A stretch of DNA of 52,713 bases from Gemmatimonadaceae bacterium (GTDB lineage: Bacteria > Gemmatimonadota > Gemmatimonadetes > Gemmatimonadales > Gemmatimonadaceae): contig JABFYH010000090.1 in the NCBI GenBank assembly GCA_013361335.1, positions 1 through 52,713 of the forward strand, in the 5' to 3' direction. Under the pieces are notes generated by a model. That model searched no databases. It was not told where the DNA came from and was given only the letters and a program-made list of their open reading frames with translations. Shown here piece by piece: positions 36,973 to 45,192 of this stretch. The position numbers and the translations under genes are program-made. Numbering within the stretch: position 1 is the first letter of the stretch; the number at the start of each line of letters is the position of its first letter.

Positions 36973-38247
36973 TCAGCCCAGCAGGTCGCTCACCAGCGCG
37001 TAGGAGCGGTCGGCGGCGCCGAGGCCGGCGTGAACGACGTCGCGTGCCGCGTGGCCGGCCGCGCTGCGCTCGGATGGATCGTCCAGCCAGCGCAGGAGCG
37101 CGGTCTCGAGTGATGCGCCATCCGTCACGGAGACCGCCGCATCGGCGTCGAGGAGGAGGCGGGCATCGCGCGCGCCGGCGTAGCGCGGGCCGAAGAGCAC
37201 CGGCGCGCCGAAGGCGGCAGGTTCCAGCACCGAGTGCAAGCCGGCGGCGTGGAACGCTCCGCCGACGTACGCCACATCCGCCAGCGCATACAGGTCGCCG
37301 AGCACGCCCATCCGATCGACGATGACGACATCGGCCGCCACCGCCGCCGGCGCACCGAGGCGCGCCACGCGCAGCCCCGACGTGACGCCCCAGCGCTCGA
37401 TCGGCGCGAGATGCGCCGCGGTCGGCTCGTGTGGCGCGATGACGAGACGGCCGGCCGGGAGCCGCGCCGCGACGCGGGTCCAGGCGGGAAGGAGCACCGC
37501 GTCGTCGGCGGGCCAGGTGGATCCGGCCACCAGCGTCGGGCGGTCGCTGATGAGCGGCGCGAGCAGATCACCGGCGCGATCGACCCGCTCGGCACGCGCC
37601 CACACCTGGTCGTAGCGGGTGTCGCCGGTGACGCTCACCCGGCTCGACGGGACGCCGAGGGCGATCAGGCGGTCCGCGTCCTCGATGCTGATCGCGCCGA
37701 CGCGATCCAGTCGCGCGTATGCCTCGCGCAGCACCGAGCCGGCGAGCCCCGAGCGCCGCGACGAGGAGGCCGCGAGGGTCGCGCTCACGAGGCCGAGTCG
37801 CGTCCCGCGCCGCGAGGCTTCGCGCGCGAGGGTGGGCCAGACATCGAGCTTGCTGAAGACCAGCGCCGAGGGCGCCAGCGCGGCGAGCGCCGCGCGCATG
37901 TCGGCCCCGACGTCGAAGGGGAGGACGTCGCGAAAGTCCACGTCCAGCGACTGGGCGAAAGCGCGCGCGCTCGGCGAGAAGTAGGTGTACGCGAGCTGCG
38001 CCTCGGGCCGGCGCGCCCGCACCCGCTCCAGCACGGGACGCGCCTGCAGTCCCTCGCCGACGCTCGGGGCGTGCATCCAGAGCAGGGGGCGCGCGGGAGT
38101 GCGCGGGAAGGCCGCAAAGCGCGCCATGACCCCGCGCCGCGCCGCGAAGGTGGCGACGAGCTTGTGGTCGGATGTCGGCGCCAGCGCGGCCAACCCGCGG
38201 GCCAGGCGCGCCGCGCCCTCGTAGCCCAACGTGAGCGCGCGATTCAC
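36973..38247 (-). CDS. waaA: 3-deoxy-D-manno-octulosonic acid (Kdo) transferase
   Basis: A 424-residue inner-membrane glycosyltransferase (GT-B fold) that adds Kdo to lipid A precursors. After an N-terminal helical stretch comes LWMHAPSVGEGLQARPVL, equivalent to the conserved WxHxxSxGE acceptor motif, then FSKLDVWPTLAREASRRGTR, VTGDTRYDQVWARA, RLVIAPHEPTAAHL and VAYVGGAFHAAGLHSVLEPA (the donor-binding G-G-F and E-P-A). Length is normal. Its presence implies an LPS-type outer membrane. It starts with GTG at 38247, 28 nt after the DsbA-like gene, and ends 4 nt from the stop of the convergent EAL gene. Confidence 0.93.
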   Translation of the reverse strand: MNRALTLGYEGAARLARGLAALAPTSDHKLVATFAARRGVMARFAAFPRTPARPLLWMHAPSVGEGLQARPVLERVRARRPEAQLAYTYFSPSARAFAQSLDVDFRDVLPFDVGADMRAALAALAPSALVFSKLDVWPTLAREASRRGTRLGLVSATLAASSSRRSGLAGSVLREAYARLDRVGAISIEDADRLIALGVPSSRVSVTGDTRYDQVWARAERVDRAGDLLAPLISDRPTLVAGSTWPADDAVLLPAWTRVAARLPAGRLVIAPHEPTAAHLAPIERWGVTSGLRVARLGAPAAVAADVVIVDRMGVLGDLYALADVAYVGGAFHAAGLHSVLEPAAFGAPVLFGPRYAGARDARLLLDADAAVSVTDGASLETALLRWLDDPSERSAAGHAARDVVHAGLGAADRSYALVSDLLG

Positions 38248-38275
38248 CGGGCGCTGCGGCGGCAGGTGTGCAGCG

Positions 38276-38989
38276 TTACTTCCCCCCGCGCGCCTTGGCG
38301 AGGGCGGCGTCGATGACGACGCGGAAGGAGTCGACCGGGTAGGCGCCTGCGAGCAGACGGTCGCCCACGAAGAAGGTCGGCGTCGAGCGGACGCCGGCGC
38401 TGGCGGTCCGATCGCGATCGGCGTCGATCAGCGGCGCCGTGGCGTGCGACGACATGCACTGGCGCCACGCCGGCGCCGAGACGCCGGCGGCCACCGCCAG
38501 CGAATCGAAGGTCGGGATCGGGTTGTCCGCCTCCGACCAGCGCGACTGCGCCTCGAAGAGTGACTCGTGCAGTGCCCAGAACCTGTTCTGCACCGACGCG
38601 CACATCGCCGCCTCGGCGGCGGCGCGCGCGTTCCTGTGCATGCTCGACAGCGGGTAGTTGAGGTACGCCAGCCGTACCTTGCCCGTCTGCACGTACTCGC
38701 GGTCGATGATGGCGAACGACTGGTCGTGCCACTGCTTGCAATACGGACACTGGAAGTCGCTCACCTCGACCAGCCAGACCGGCGCCGATTCCGCGCCCCG
38801 GATGCGGCCGCGGTCCGCGGCCGTGCTCACCGAATCGGTCAGCTTGCCGGCCATCCCTCCGCCGGCTCTGGCGGCGACGACGCCGGCGGATGCCGTCTGG
38901 GCCGCAGGAGTGGCGTCGGAGCGGGCGCAGGCGGCGATGGCGAATGCGGCGAGCAGACTGCCGAGGACGTGACTGGCGAAGCGCGGCAT
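38276..38989 (-). CDS. DsbA-like thioredoxin-fold lipoprotein
   Basis: A 237-residue protein with a lipoprotein signal ending AIAAC (Cys21) and a thioredoxin-fold domain from about residue 70. The active site is FQCPYCKQWH; the cis-proline loop is VRSTPTFFVG. The arrangement matches the DsbA/DsbG-like 'thioredoxin_4' family that oxidises or isomerises disulfides of exported proteins. The redox partner (DsbB or VKOR) is not seen. It lies upstream of waaA in a leftward unit and is divergent from the TPM gene across 156 nt. Confidence 0.88.
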   Translation of the reverse strand: MPRFASHVLGSLLAAFAIAACARSDATPAAQTASAGVVAARAGGGMAGKLTDSVSTAADRGRIRGAESAPVWLVEVSDFQCPYCKQWHDQSFAIIDREYVQTGKVRLAYLNYPLSSMHRNARAAAEAAMCASVQNRFWALHESLFEAQSRWSEADNPIPTFDSLAVAAGVSAPAWRQCMSSHATAPLIDADRDRTASAGVRSTPTFFVGDRLLAGAYPVDSFRVVIDAALAKARGGK

Positions 38990-39145
38990 GGCGGGCGGGG
39001 TGAGGGGTCGCGAGATGGGGAAAGCTAACGCGACCGCTGCCGATCGGGCGACCGTGCGCGGCTGGTGCTGCCGTGGCCCGGTGCGAGGCGCTATCGTTGA
39101 GGCAGGCGGCTGTATTGGCCTGCGGACCGACTCGCACCCTTCGAG

Positions 39146-39979
39146 ATGCTCTCACACTTCGCCGGACGCGTCCTCCTGGGCGCGCTGGTCCTGCTGCAGG
39201 GCGGCCCGCAGATCCCGCCGCCGCAGGGATTGGTGAACGACTTCGCGAAGGCCCTTCCGGCCGCATCCGTGGCGCGCATGGAGCGCGTGGCACAGGACGT
39301 CCGCGACAAGTCGCAAGGCGAGATCGCCGTCGTCACCCTTCCCGACCTCGGCGGCCGCGACCCCTCCGAGGTCGCGTTGCGCATCGGACGCGAGTGGAAG
39401 GTCGGCAACATGGCCCCGATCGGCGACCGCTCGCGCAACGCCGGCGTCGTCATCCTGCTCGTGCCCAAGGAGACGTCCAGCGACGGTCGCGGGTATTGCC
39501 GGATCGAGACCGGGCAAGGCGCCGAGGGCTTCATCACCGACGCGACGTCGGGGGAGATCTGCCGGGAGGCGACCCCGGAGTTCCGGCAGCGCGACTACGG
39601 GTCGGGGCTGGAGCTCGTCACGGTGCGGGTGGCGCAGCGGTTCGCACAGGAGTTCGGCTTCACGCTGGACACCACGCTCGAGGCCCCGGTGTTTCGCGCC
39701 CCGGCACGCCCCGTCCAACGCGAGTCGGGCGGCATCAGCCCGATCTTCCTGCTCATCCTTCTCTTCGTCGTCCTCTCGCTGCTCGGCGGCGGGCGCCGAC
39801 GCGGGGGGTGTGGCGGCGGGGGATGCCTCCCGATCTTTCTTCCGATGGGCGGCTTCGGTGGGGGAGGTCGGAGCAGCGGCTGGGGTGGCGGCGGGTTCGG
39901 CGGCGGTGGCGGCGGCGGGTTCGGCGGCTTTGGCGGTGGTGGCGGGTTCAGTGGCGGCGGCGGCGGCTCATCCTGGTAG
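39146..39979 (+). CDS. TPM-domain membrane protein (YgcG family)
   Basis: A 277-residue protein: signal peptide or anchor (about 1-22), TPM domain (about 28-155) with GLVNDFAKALP, DKSQGEIAVVTLPDLGGRDP and RNAGVVILLVPKE, and a transmembrane helix at about 194-213 (ISPIFLLILLFVVLSLLGG). The C-terminus is about 65 residues of almost pure Gly/Ser/Phe ending GGGGGSSW, a feature common in this family. TPM proteins often sit beside LemA, as here, and have been linked to photosystem repair or envelope stress, but the bacterial role is unsettled. The start ATG is at 39146 with a weak gag upstream. Confidence 0.88.
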   Translation: MLSHFAGRVLLGALVLLQGGPQIPPPQGLVNDFAKALPAASVARMERVAQDVRDKSQGEIAVVTLPDLGGRDPSEVALRIGREWKVGNMAPIGDRSRNAGVVILLVPKETSSDGRGYCRIETGQGAEGFITDATSGEICREATPEFRQRDYGSGLELVTVRVAQRFAQEFGFTLDTTLEAPVFRAPARPVQRESGGISPIFLLILLFVVLSLLGGGRRRGGCGGGGCLPIFLPMGGFGGGGRSSGWGGGGFGGGGGGGFGGFGGGGGFSGGGGGSSW

Positions 39980-39985
39980 GCGACC

Positions 39986-40705
39986 ATGGCGACGATGACA
40001 CTCGACGATCTCGTGACGCAGCTCCGGGCCGCCTACGGCAGCCAGCTCTCGGCGGTGGTGCTGTACGGCTCGGCCGCCGCGGGGGAGCACATTCCCAGGC
40101 AGTCGGACTTCAACGTGCTCGTACTGCTCGACCGGATCGATCCGGCGACGCTGGCGGCGTCGTCGGCCGTCGCGCGGGCATGGAACGACGCCGGCAATCC
40201 GCCGCCGATGACGATGACGCTCGCGGAGTGGCAGCGGTCGTCCGACGTGTTCCCCATGGAGTACGCCGACATCCTCGACCGGCACCGGGTGCTGCACGGC
40301 TCCTCGCCATTCGACGGGATCTCGGTGTCGCGCGAGAATCTGCGGCTGCAGCTCGAGCAGCAGGTGCTCGGCAAGCTGCTCCAGCTGCGGCAGGGCGCGC
40401 TGCTCGCCGGGACGGACGGCAAGCGCCAGCTCGAGCTGATCGCGGCGAGCCTCAGCACGATGATGGTGCTCTTCCGCGCCGTCCTGCGCCTGCACGGCGA
40501 GAAGCCGGAGGGCGACAACATCAGGCTCGCGCAGCGCGTTGCCGCGCTCGCGGGGCTGGACGCCGCGCCCTTCGAGCGGGCGGTGCGCCATCTGCGCGGG
40601 GAGACGAAGCTCGGCGCCGCCGACGCCGGTTCCGTGCTTGCGGGGTATCTCACCGGCATCGAGCGCCTGGACGCGTACCTCGACCGCTACGCCGCGAGGT
40701 CCTGA
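39986..40705 (+). CDS. Nucleotidyltransferase-fold protein with an altered DxN motif
   Basis: A 239-residue protein. The N-terminal part is the polymerase-beta-like nucleotidyltransferase fold: VVLYGSAAAGEHIPRQSDFN, where the helix GS motif is normal but the catalytic pair is D-x-N instead of D-x-D. The C-terminal helical part (about 120-239) ends in TGIERLDAYLDRY. The missing second Asp may reduce or abolish transfer; DxN versions exist in the minimal nucleotidyltransferase group and their activity is unclear. It starts 7 nt after the TPM gene and precedes lemA by 70 nt, so it is an unusual insert in the TPM-LemA pair. Confidence 0.75.
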   Translation: MATMTLDDLVTQLRAAYGSQLSAVVLYGSAAAGEHIPRQSDFNVLVLLDRIDPATLAASSAVARAWNDAGNPPPMTMTLAEWQRSSDVFPMEYADILDRHRVLHGSSPFDGISVSRENLRLQLEQQVLGKLLQLRQGALLAGTDGKRQLELIAASLSTMMVLFRAVLRLHGEKPEGDNIRLAQRVAALAGLDAAPFERAVRHLRGETKLGAADAGSVLAGYLTGIERLDAYLDRYAARS

Positions 40706-40775
40706 GACCTCCCGACCGCGACCGATCCTCACCACGTTTCCCGCATCACACCCACGCTCATCAGGAACGGATCCC

Positions 40776-41393
40776 ATGACACGTCGCTGGCTTGCGCTTC
40801 TCCTTCCCCTGGCCCTCACGGGCTGCGGGTACAACAAGATCCAGACGCTCGACGAGCAGGCGAACGCAGCGCAAGGGCAGATCGAGGTGCAGCTCCAGCG
40901 CCGCGCGGATCTGATCCCGAGCCTCGTCGCGACGGTGAAGGGCTTCGCCAAGCAGGAGCTGGCGGTGTTCGGCGAGGTGGCCCGCGCGCGCGGTGGCCTG
41001 GTGGGCGCGGTGCAGAGCAAGGACCCCGAGCAGATGGCGGCGGCGAACGCGCAGATGACGGGCGCCCTCGGCCGGCTGCTCGCCGTGTCCGAGGCGTATC
41101 CGCAGCTCAAGAGCGACCAGGGCTTCCTCAAGCTCCAGGACGAGCTGGCGGGCACCGAGAACCGGATCGCCGTGTCGCGCACGGACTACAACGGCGCGGT
41201 GCAGCAGTACAACACGCTCATCAAGACCTTCCCCACCGTGCTGACGGCGAAGGTGACGGGGGCGAAGGAGAAGAAGTACTACCAGGTCGCCAACGCGGCG
41301 AATCGGGAAGCGCCGAAGGTGGACATGGGGGACGTCGGCACACCGGGTGCGCCCGCTGCGCCGCCGGCCAGCACGGCGCCTGTCAAGCCGTGA
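40776..41393 (+). CDS. lemA: LemA family lipoprotein
   Basis: A 205-residue protein with a lipobox LALTGC and the LemA coiled helical bundle: YNKIQTLDEQANAAQGQIEV, LIPSLVATVKGFAKQE, YPQLKSDQGFLKLQDELAG and ENRIAVSRTDYNGAVQQYN. The C-terminal 35 residues are Pro/Ala-rich. LemA proteins are small envelope proteins of uncertain function, often next to TPM proteins. The Shine-Dalgarno is aggaacg before the ATG at 40776. The transcript would meet the heptanucleotide palindrome 10 nt past the stop. Confidence 0.92.
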   Translation: MTRRWLALLLPLALTGCGYNKIQTLDEQANAAQGQIEVQLQRRADLIPSLVATVKGFAKQELAVFGEVARARGGLVGAVQSKDPEQMAAANAQMTGALGRLLAVSEAYPQLKSDQGFLKLQDELAGTENRIAVSRTDYNGAVQQYNTLIKTFPTVLTAKVTGAKEKKYYQVANAANREAPKVDMGDVGTPGAPAAPPASTAPVKP

Positions 41394-41403
41394 GCGCTGA
41401 ACC

Positions 41404-41444
41404 GTGAACCGTGAACCGTGAACGGTTCACGGTTCACCGTTCAC
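41404..41444. repeat. Heptanucleotide inverted array (locus 3) at the lemA/metG junction
   Basis: GTGAACC, GTGAACC, GTGAAC, one central G, then GTTCACG, GTTCACC, GTTCAC. The two 20-nt arms (41404-41423 and 41425-41444) are complementary with one mismatch. The array lies between convergent genes, and the stop of metG (41434-41436) is inside the right arm. It could serve as a bidirectional terminator. Confidence 0.9.
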
Positions 41445-42972
41445 GAGCCTCCTTCGGAAACAAGGGATCGCCCTTGGCGACCTTCCAACCCGTTGCGTCG
41501 AGCTCGGGGAGAGCTGCGAATCGCTGCTCGCTCACCTGGCCCGGCGCGCCGAGCTGGCGCCAGAGCTCCTGCGTCTTGTTGGGCATGAAGGGCGCCAGCA
41601 TGACCGCCTGGCGCGCGAGCTGGCGGATCAGTGACGCGAGCGTCGTCTCGAGGTCGCCGCGCAGCGCGGGATCCTTCGCCAGCTTCCAGGGCGCCTGACG
41701 GTCGACGTACTCGTTCCCCCGCACCACGCTCTGCCAGACCACGCGCAGCGCCTCGTGCAGGAGAAAGCCGCGCGTGCCGTCCATCGCCGCGTGGTAGTCG
41801 CGGAGCTCGGCGGCGTCCTCGTCGTCCACCTGGGTCCGCGCGCCTGACGGCACGACGCCGTCGAAGTAGCGCTCGACCATGGCGATGACGCGGCTCGCCA
41901 GGTTGCCCCATGCGTTCGCGAGATCCGCGTTGTAGCGCTCCTCGAACCGCTCCCAGGAGAAGCTGCCGTCGGCGTCGAAGGGGATCTCCCGCAGCAGGAA
42001 GTAGCGGAAGGCATCAGCACCGAAGCGGCCGATGGCCTCGTCCAGATCGAGTCGCACGCCGGCGGACTTGCTGAACCGCTCGCCGCCGAGGAGCACGAAG
42101 CCGTGCCCCCACACCCGCTCGGGGAGAGGAAGCTGCGCCGCCTGCAGCATGGCGGGCCAGATGATGGAATGGAAGCGCGTAATGTCCTTCCCCACCACGT
42201 GCAGCTGCGCGGGCCAGCGATCGGCCCACTCGCCCCGGGGGAACCCGGTCGCGGTGAGGTAGTTGGGGAGGGCGTCGAACCAGACGTACGTCGTCTGCAC
42301 CTCGCCCGAGCTGAGCGGCTTCGGGAAGGGGACGCCCCACTTGAGGCGCGAGCGGCTCGCCGACACGTCCTCCAGGCCGCCGTCGATCAGCGCCAGCATC
42401 TCGTTCCGCCGGCTCTCCGGCTGGAGGAACTGCGGCCGCGACGTCAGCAGGTCGCGAAGGAAGTCCTCGTATCGGCTCAGACGGAAGAACCAGTTCCGCT
42501 CCTGCACGCGCTCCAGCGTGCGCGTGGGGTGCAGCACGCATTTGCCGTCGACGATCTCCGAGTCCTGCTTGAACGACTCGCAGCCGACGCAATACCACCC
42601 CTCGTAGGCCTGCTCGTAGAAGTCGTCCGGGCTGCGGTCGAAGATGCGCTCGATCAGCGCGCGGACGCCCTCGCGATGCATCGGGTCGGTAGTGCGGATG
42701 AACTGGTCGTACGAGATCCCGAGCCGCGTCCACATCGTGCAGAAGGTGTCGGCGAGCACGTCGACGAGCGCCTGCGGGGTCACCCCCTGCTGCGCGGCCG
42801 TCTGCTCGACCTTCTGGCCATGCTCGTCCATCCCGATGAGGAAGTGGACGTCGTCGCCGCGCAGGCGCCGGTATCGAGCGATGGCGTCCGCGCCGATCTT
42901 CTCGTAGGCGTGGCCGACGTGGGGATCGCCGTTGGCGTAATCGATCGCGGTCGTGAGGAAGAACGTGCTCAC
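41434..42972 (-). CDS. metG: Methionyl-tRNA synthetase
   Basis: A 512-residue class I synthetase. HIGH-type motif region FFLTTAIDYANGDPHVGHAY; zinc-knuckle region YCVGCESFKQD ... DGKCVLH, with the fourth ligand apparently His; KMSKS-type loop ERFSKSAGVRLD. The anticodon-binding helical domain follows, but the extra C-terminal tRNA-binding domain of longer MetG proteins is absent. The last codons and the stop lie in the heptanucleotide repeat. It starts with GTG at 42972, directly touching the ricT stop (TAA-GTG), so the two are coupled. Confidence 0.95.
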   Translation of the reverse strand: MSTFFLTTAIDYANGDPHVGHAYEKIGADAIARYRRLRGDDVHFLIGMDEHGQKVEQTAAQQGVTPQALVDVLADTFCTMWTRLGISYDQFIRTTDPMHREGVRALIERIFDRSPDDFYEQAYEGWYCVGCESFKQDSEIVDGKCVLHPTRTLERVQERNWFFRLSRYEDFLRDLLTSRPQFLQPESRRNEMLALIDGGLEDVSASRSRLKWGVPFPKPLSSGEVQTTYVWFDALPNYLTATGFPRGEWADRWPAQLHVVGKDITRFHSIIWPAMLQAAQLPLPERVWGHGFVLLGGERFSKSAGVRLDLDEAIGRFGADAFRYFLLREIPFDADGSFSWERFEERYNADLANAWGNLASRVIAMVERYFDGVVPSGARTQVDDEDAAELRDYHAAMDGTRGFLLHEALRVVWQSVVRGNEYVDRQAPWKLAKDPALRGDLETTLASLIRQLARQAVMLAPFMPNKTQELWRQLGAPGQVSEQRFAALPELDATGWKVAKGDPLFPKEARER

Positions 42973-44223
42973 TTACTCTCCGTCAGGGACATCGCCGCCG
43001 GCGCCGGCGGGGCCGGACGCGGCAGGCGGAGCGCCGCCACCGCCAGGGCGATTGCGCCGTCCCCCGCGCCGTCCACGACGACGCTGGGTGCGCTTCTCCC
43101 CCTCGGGCCCGGTCGCCGTCGGCGCCGGACCCTCGACGCGCGGCGCGACAGCCGGCGTCGCCGTCTCTTCCCGTCGCGCGGGTCGAGCGGGCGCGGCTGG
43201 CGTAACGGGGCTCGCCGTGCGCGGGGGACGCGGGGCAGCTGCACTGCGTCCCGACGACGGCACCCGGATCGGCACCGGACGCTCCTCCGTGACGACCGCG
43301 TCCAGATCGATCGGCTCGTCGAGATAATCCGCGGCGGCCAACGGCCCCGTGTCGCGAGCGGCGGCCGTCAGCGTACCGGAGAGCGGATCGCCCGCGGCGG
43401 TCATCTCGTCGCGCAGCGTGCCGAGCGGGATCGTGCGCAGCTCGCCGTCGGTGCCGCGGAGCGTCACGCGCTCGCGGAAGATGTCGTTGGCGATCACCTT
43501 CTCCTCGCCGCGCGACGACTTCACCACCTTGCCTTCCTTGGGGTACTTCCGGCGGCTCTCGACGTAGAAGTCGTGCTCGTAGCGCAGACAGCACATCAGG
43601 CGGCCGCACGCCCCCGAGATCTGCGACGGGTTGAGCGAGAGGCGTTGATCCTTCGCCACGCCGAGATTCACCGGGCGCAGCTCGGGCAGCCACGACGCGG
43701 AGCAATACTGCCGACCGCACCGGCCGATGCCGTCGAGCCGCTTCGCCTCGTCGCGCACGCCGATCTGCTTCAGCTCGATGCGCGTCCGGAACATCGATGC
43801 CAGCTCGCGCACGAGCGTGCGAAAGTCGACGCGCTTCTCGGCGGTGAAGTAGAACGTCAGCTTCTTGCGGTCCCACTGCCACTCGGCGTCGGTCATCTTC
43901 ATGACCAGCGCGTTCGCCTTCACGCGCTCCATCGCCTTGCGGCGCGCGTCGTCGTCGCTGTCGCGGATCTCGGCGTGCCGCCGCACCTCGTCGAGGCTGG
44001 CGAGGCGCTTCACCTGACGGGTCGGCGGCGTACCGAACAGGCCGTGCGGAACCCTGGCCGAGCGCTGCTCGGCCTCGTCGCCGACGGCGTGGACGCGGCC
44101 GAGATCCTCCCCGCGATCGGCGTCGACGATGACCGCCGCGGCGCGCGGCGGTGGGTCACCGGCGTCCCACGCGAAGAACTCCTTGCGGTTGCCCTTGAAC
44201 GCGACCTCGACCAGGACCGCCAC
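42973..44223 (-). CDS. ricT: PSP1-domain protein RicT (YaaT)
   Basis: A 416-residue protein. The PSP1 core (about 1-270) includes VEVAFKGNRKEFFAWDAG, KLTFYFTAEKRVDFRTLVRE and the Cys clusters CGRQYC and CGRLMCC, which in Bacillus RicT bind iron-sulfur clusters with RicA/RicF. The C-terminal 130 residues are Pro/Ala/Arg/Gly-rich and look disordered. In Firmicutes the gene lies by holB and metG and affects RNase Y; here it precedes metG as expected, but accA is upstream. It starts with GTG at 44223, one base after the accA stop. Confidence 0.92.
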   Translation of the reverse strand: MAVLVEVAFKGNRKEFFAWDAGDPPPRAAAVIVDADRGEDLGRVHAVGDEAEQRSARVPHGLFGTPPTRQVKRLASLDEVRRHAEIRDSDDDARRKAMERVKANALVMKMTDAEWQWDRKKLTFYFTAEKRVDFRTLVRELASMFRTRIELKQIGVRDEAKRLDGIGRCGRQYCSASWLPELRPVNLGVAKDQRLSLNPSQISGACGRLMCCLRYEHDFYVESRRKYPKEGKVVKSSRGEEKVIANDIFRERVTLRGTDGELRTIPLGTLRDEMTAAGDPLSGTLTAAARDTGPLAAADYLDEPIDLDAVVTEERPVPIRVPSSGRSAAAPRPPRTASPVTPAAPARPARREETATPAVAPRVEGPAPTATGPEGEKRTQRRRGRRGGRRNRPGGGGAPPAASGPAGAGGDVPDGE

Positions 44224-44224
44224 G

Positions 44225-45187
44225 CTACTCGACGTACTGCCCCATCCGCAGGAACTTTTCGCGGCGGCGACGGGTGAGCTTGTCCGGCTTCAGCCGGCGG
44301 AGGTCGTCGAGCTGGCGCAGCAGCACTTCCTGGAGCGCGGCGGCCGTCTGCTCGTGGTTGGCGTGCGCGCCGCCCGGCGGCTCGGGGATGATCTCGTCGA
44401 TCACCCGGAGCTCGAACAGATCGGGGGCGGTGATGCGGAGCGCGGTGGCGGCGCGCTCGCGGTTCTCGAGCTTGCCGTCCTTCCACAGGATCGCCGCCGC
44501 GCCTTCGACGCTGATCACCGAGTAGACGGCGTTCTCCAGCATGTTCACCCGGTCGGCGACGCCGAGGGCGAGCGCACCACCCGAGCCGCCTTCGCCGATG
44601 ACCGTCGCGATGATCGGCGTCTCGAGGAGGCTCATCTCGAACAGGTTGCGGGCGATCGCCTCGCTCTGCCCGCGCTCCTCGGCGCCCAGCCCGGGCCAGG
44701 CGCCAGGGGTGTCGATGAAGGTGATGACCGGGACATGGAACTTCTCGGCGAGCTTCATGAGCCGCAGCGCCTTCCGGTAGCCCTCGGGGTGCGGCATACC
44801 GAAGTTGCGCCGGAGGTTCTCCTTGGTGTCGCGTCCCCGCTGATGGCCGATGACCATCACCGTCTCGCCGTCGAGCCGCGCCCAGCCGCCGACGATCGCC
44901 GCGTCCTCGCGGAAGGCGCGGTCGCCGTGCAGCTCGATGAAGTCGGTGAAGCAGAGCCGGAGGTAGTCCTCGGTGAGCGGCCGCTTGTTGCTGCGGGCGA
45001 CCTGGACGCGCTGGAGGGGGGTGAGGCTCTTGTAGATCTCCTCGCGCAGCTCGACGAGCTTCGCCTCGAGTGGGGCGATCTCCTTTCCGACGTCCAGCTC
45101 CTGCTCCGATGCGAGCTTCTTGAGCTCGTCGATCTGCTTCTCCAGCTCGAAGAGCGGCTTCTCGAACTCCAGGGTCGCAGTCGCCAT
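44225..45187 (-). CDS. accA: Acetyl-CoA carboxylase carboxyltransferase subunit alpha
   Basis: A 320-residue subunit that, with AccD, transfers carboxyl from biotin to acetyl-CoA for fatty-acid synthesis. N-terminal helical region ([20 protein letters not shown]), then [35 protein letters not shown] (CoA/oxyanion region), [17 protein letters not shown] and [16 protein letters not shown]. Length and motifs are standard. It starts with ATG at 45187, 5 nt after the dnaE stop, and ends one base before ricT, so dnaE-accA-ricT-metG forms one compact operon. Confidence 0.97.
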   Translation of the reverse strand: MATATLEFEKPLFELEKQIDELKKLASEQELDVGKEIAPLEAKLVELREEIYKSLTPLQRVQVARSNKRPLTEDYLRLCFTDFIELHGDRAFREDAAIVGGWARLDGETVMVIGHQRGRDTKENLRRNFGMPHPEGYRKALRLMKLAEKFHVPVITFIDTPGAWPGLGAEERGQSEAIARNLFEMSLLETPIIATVIGEGGSGGALALGVADRVNMLENAVYSVISVEGAAAILWKDGKLENRERAATALRITAPDLFELRVIDEIIPEPPGGAHANHEQTAAALQEVLLRQLDDLRRLKPDKLTRRRREKFLRMGQYVE

Positions 45188-45192
45188 CCGTG

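Noticed and set aside
39780-39976. Gly-rich segment as a frameshift or assembly artefact
   Set aside because: Poly-Gly/Ser tails are normal at the C-terminus of TPM proteins and the frame stays open.
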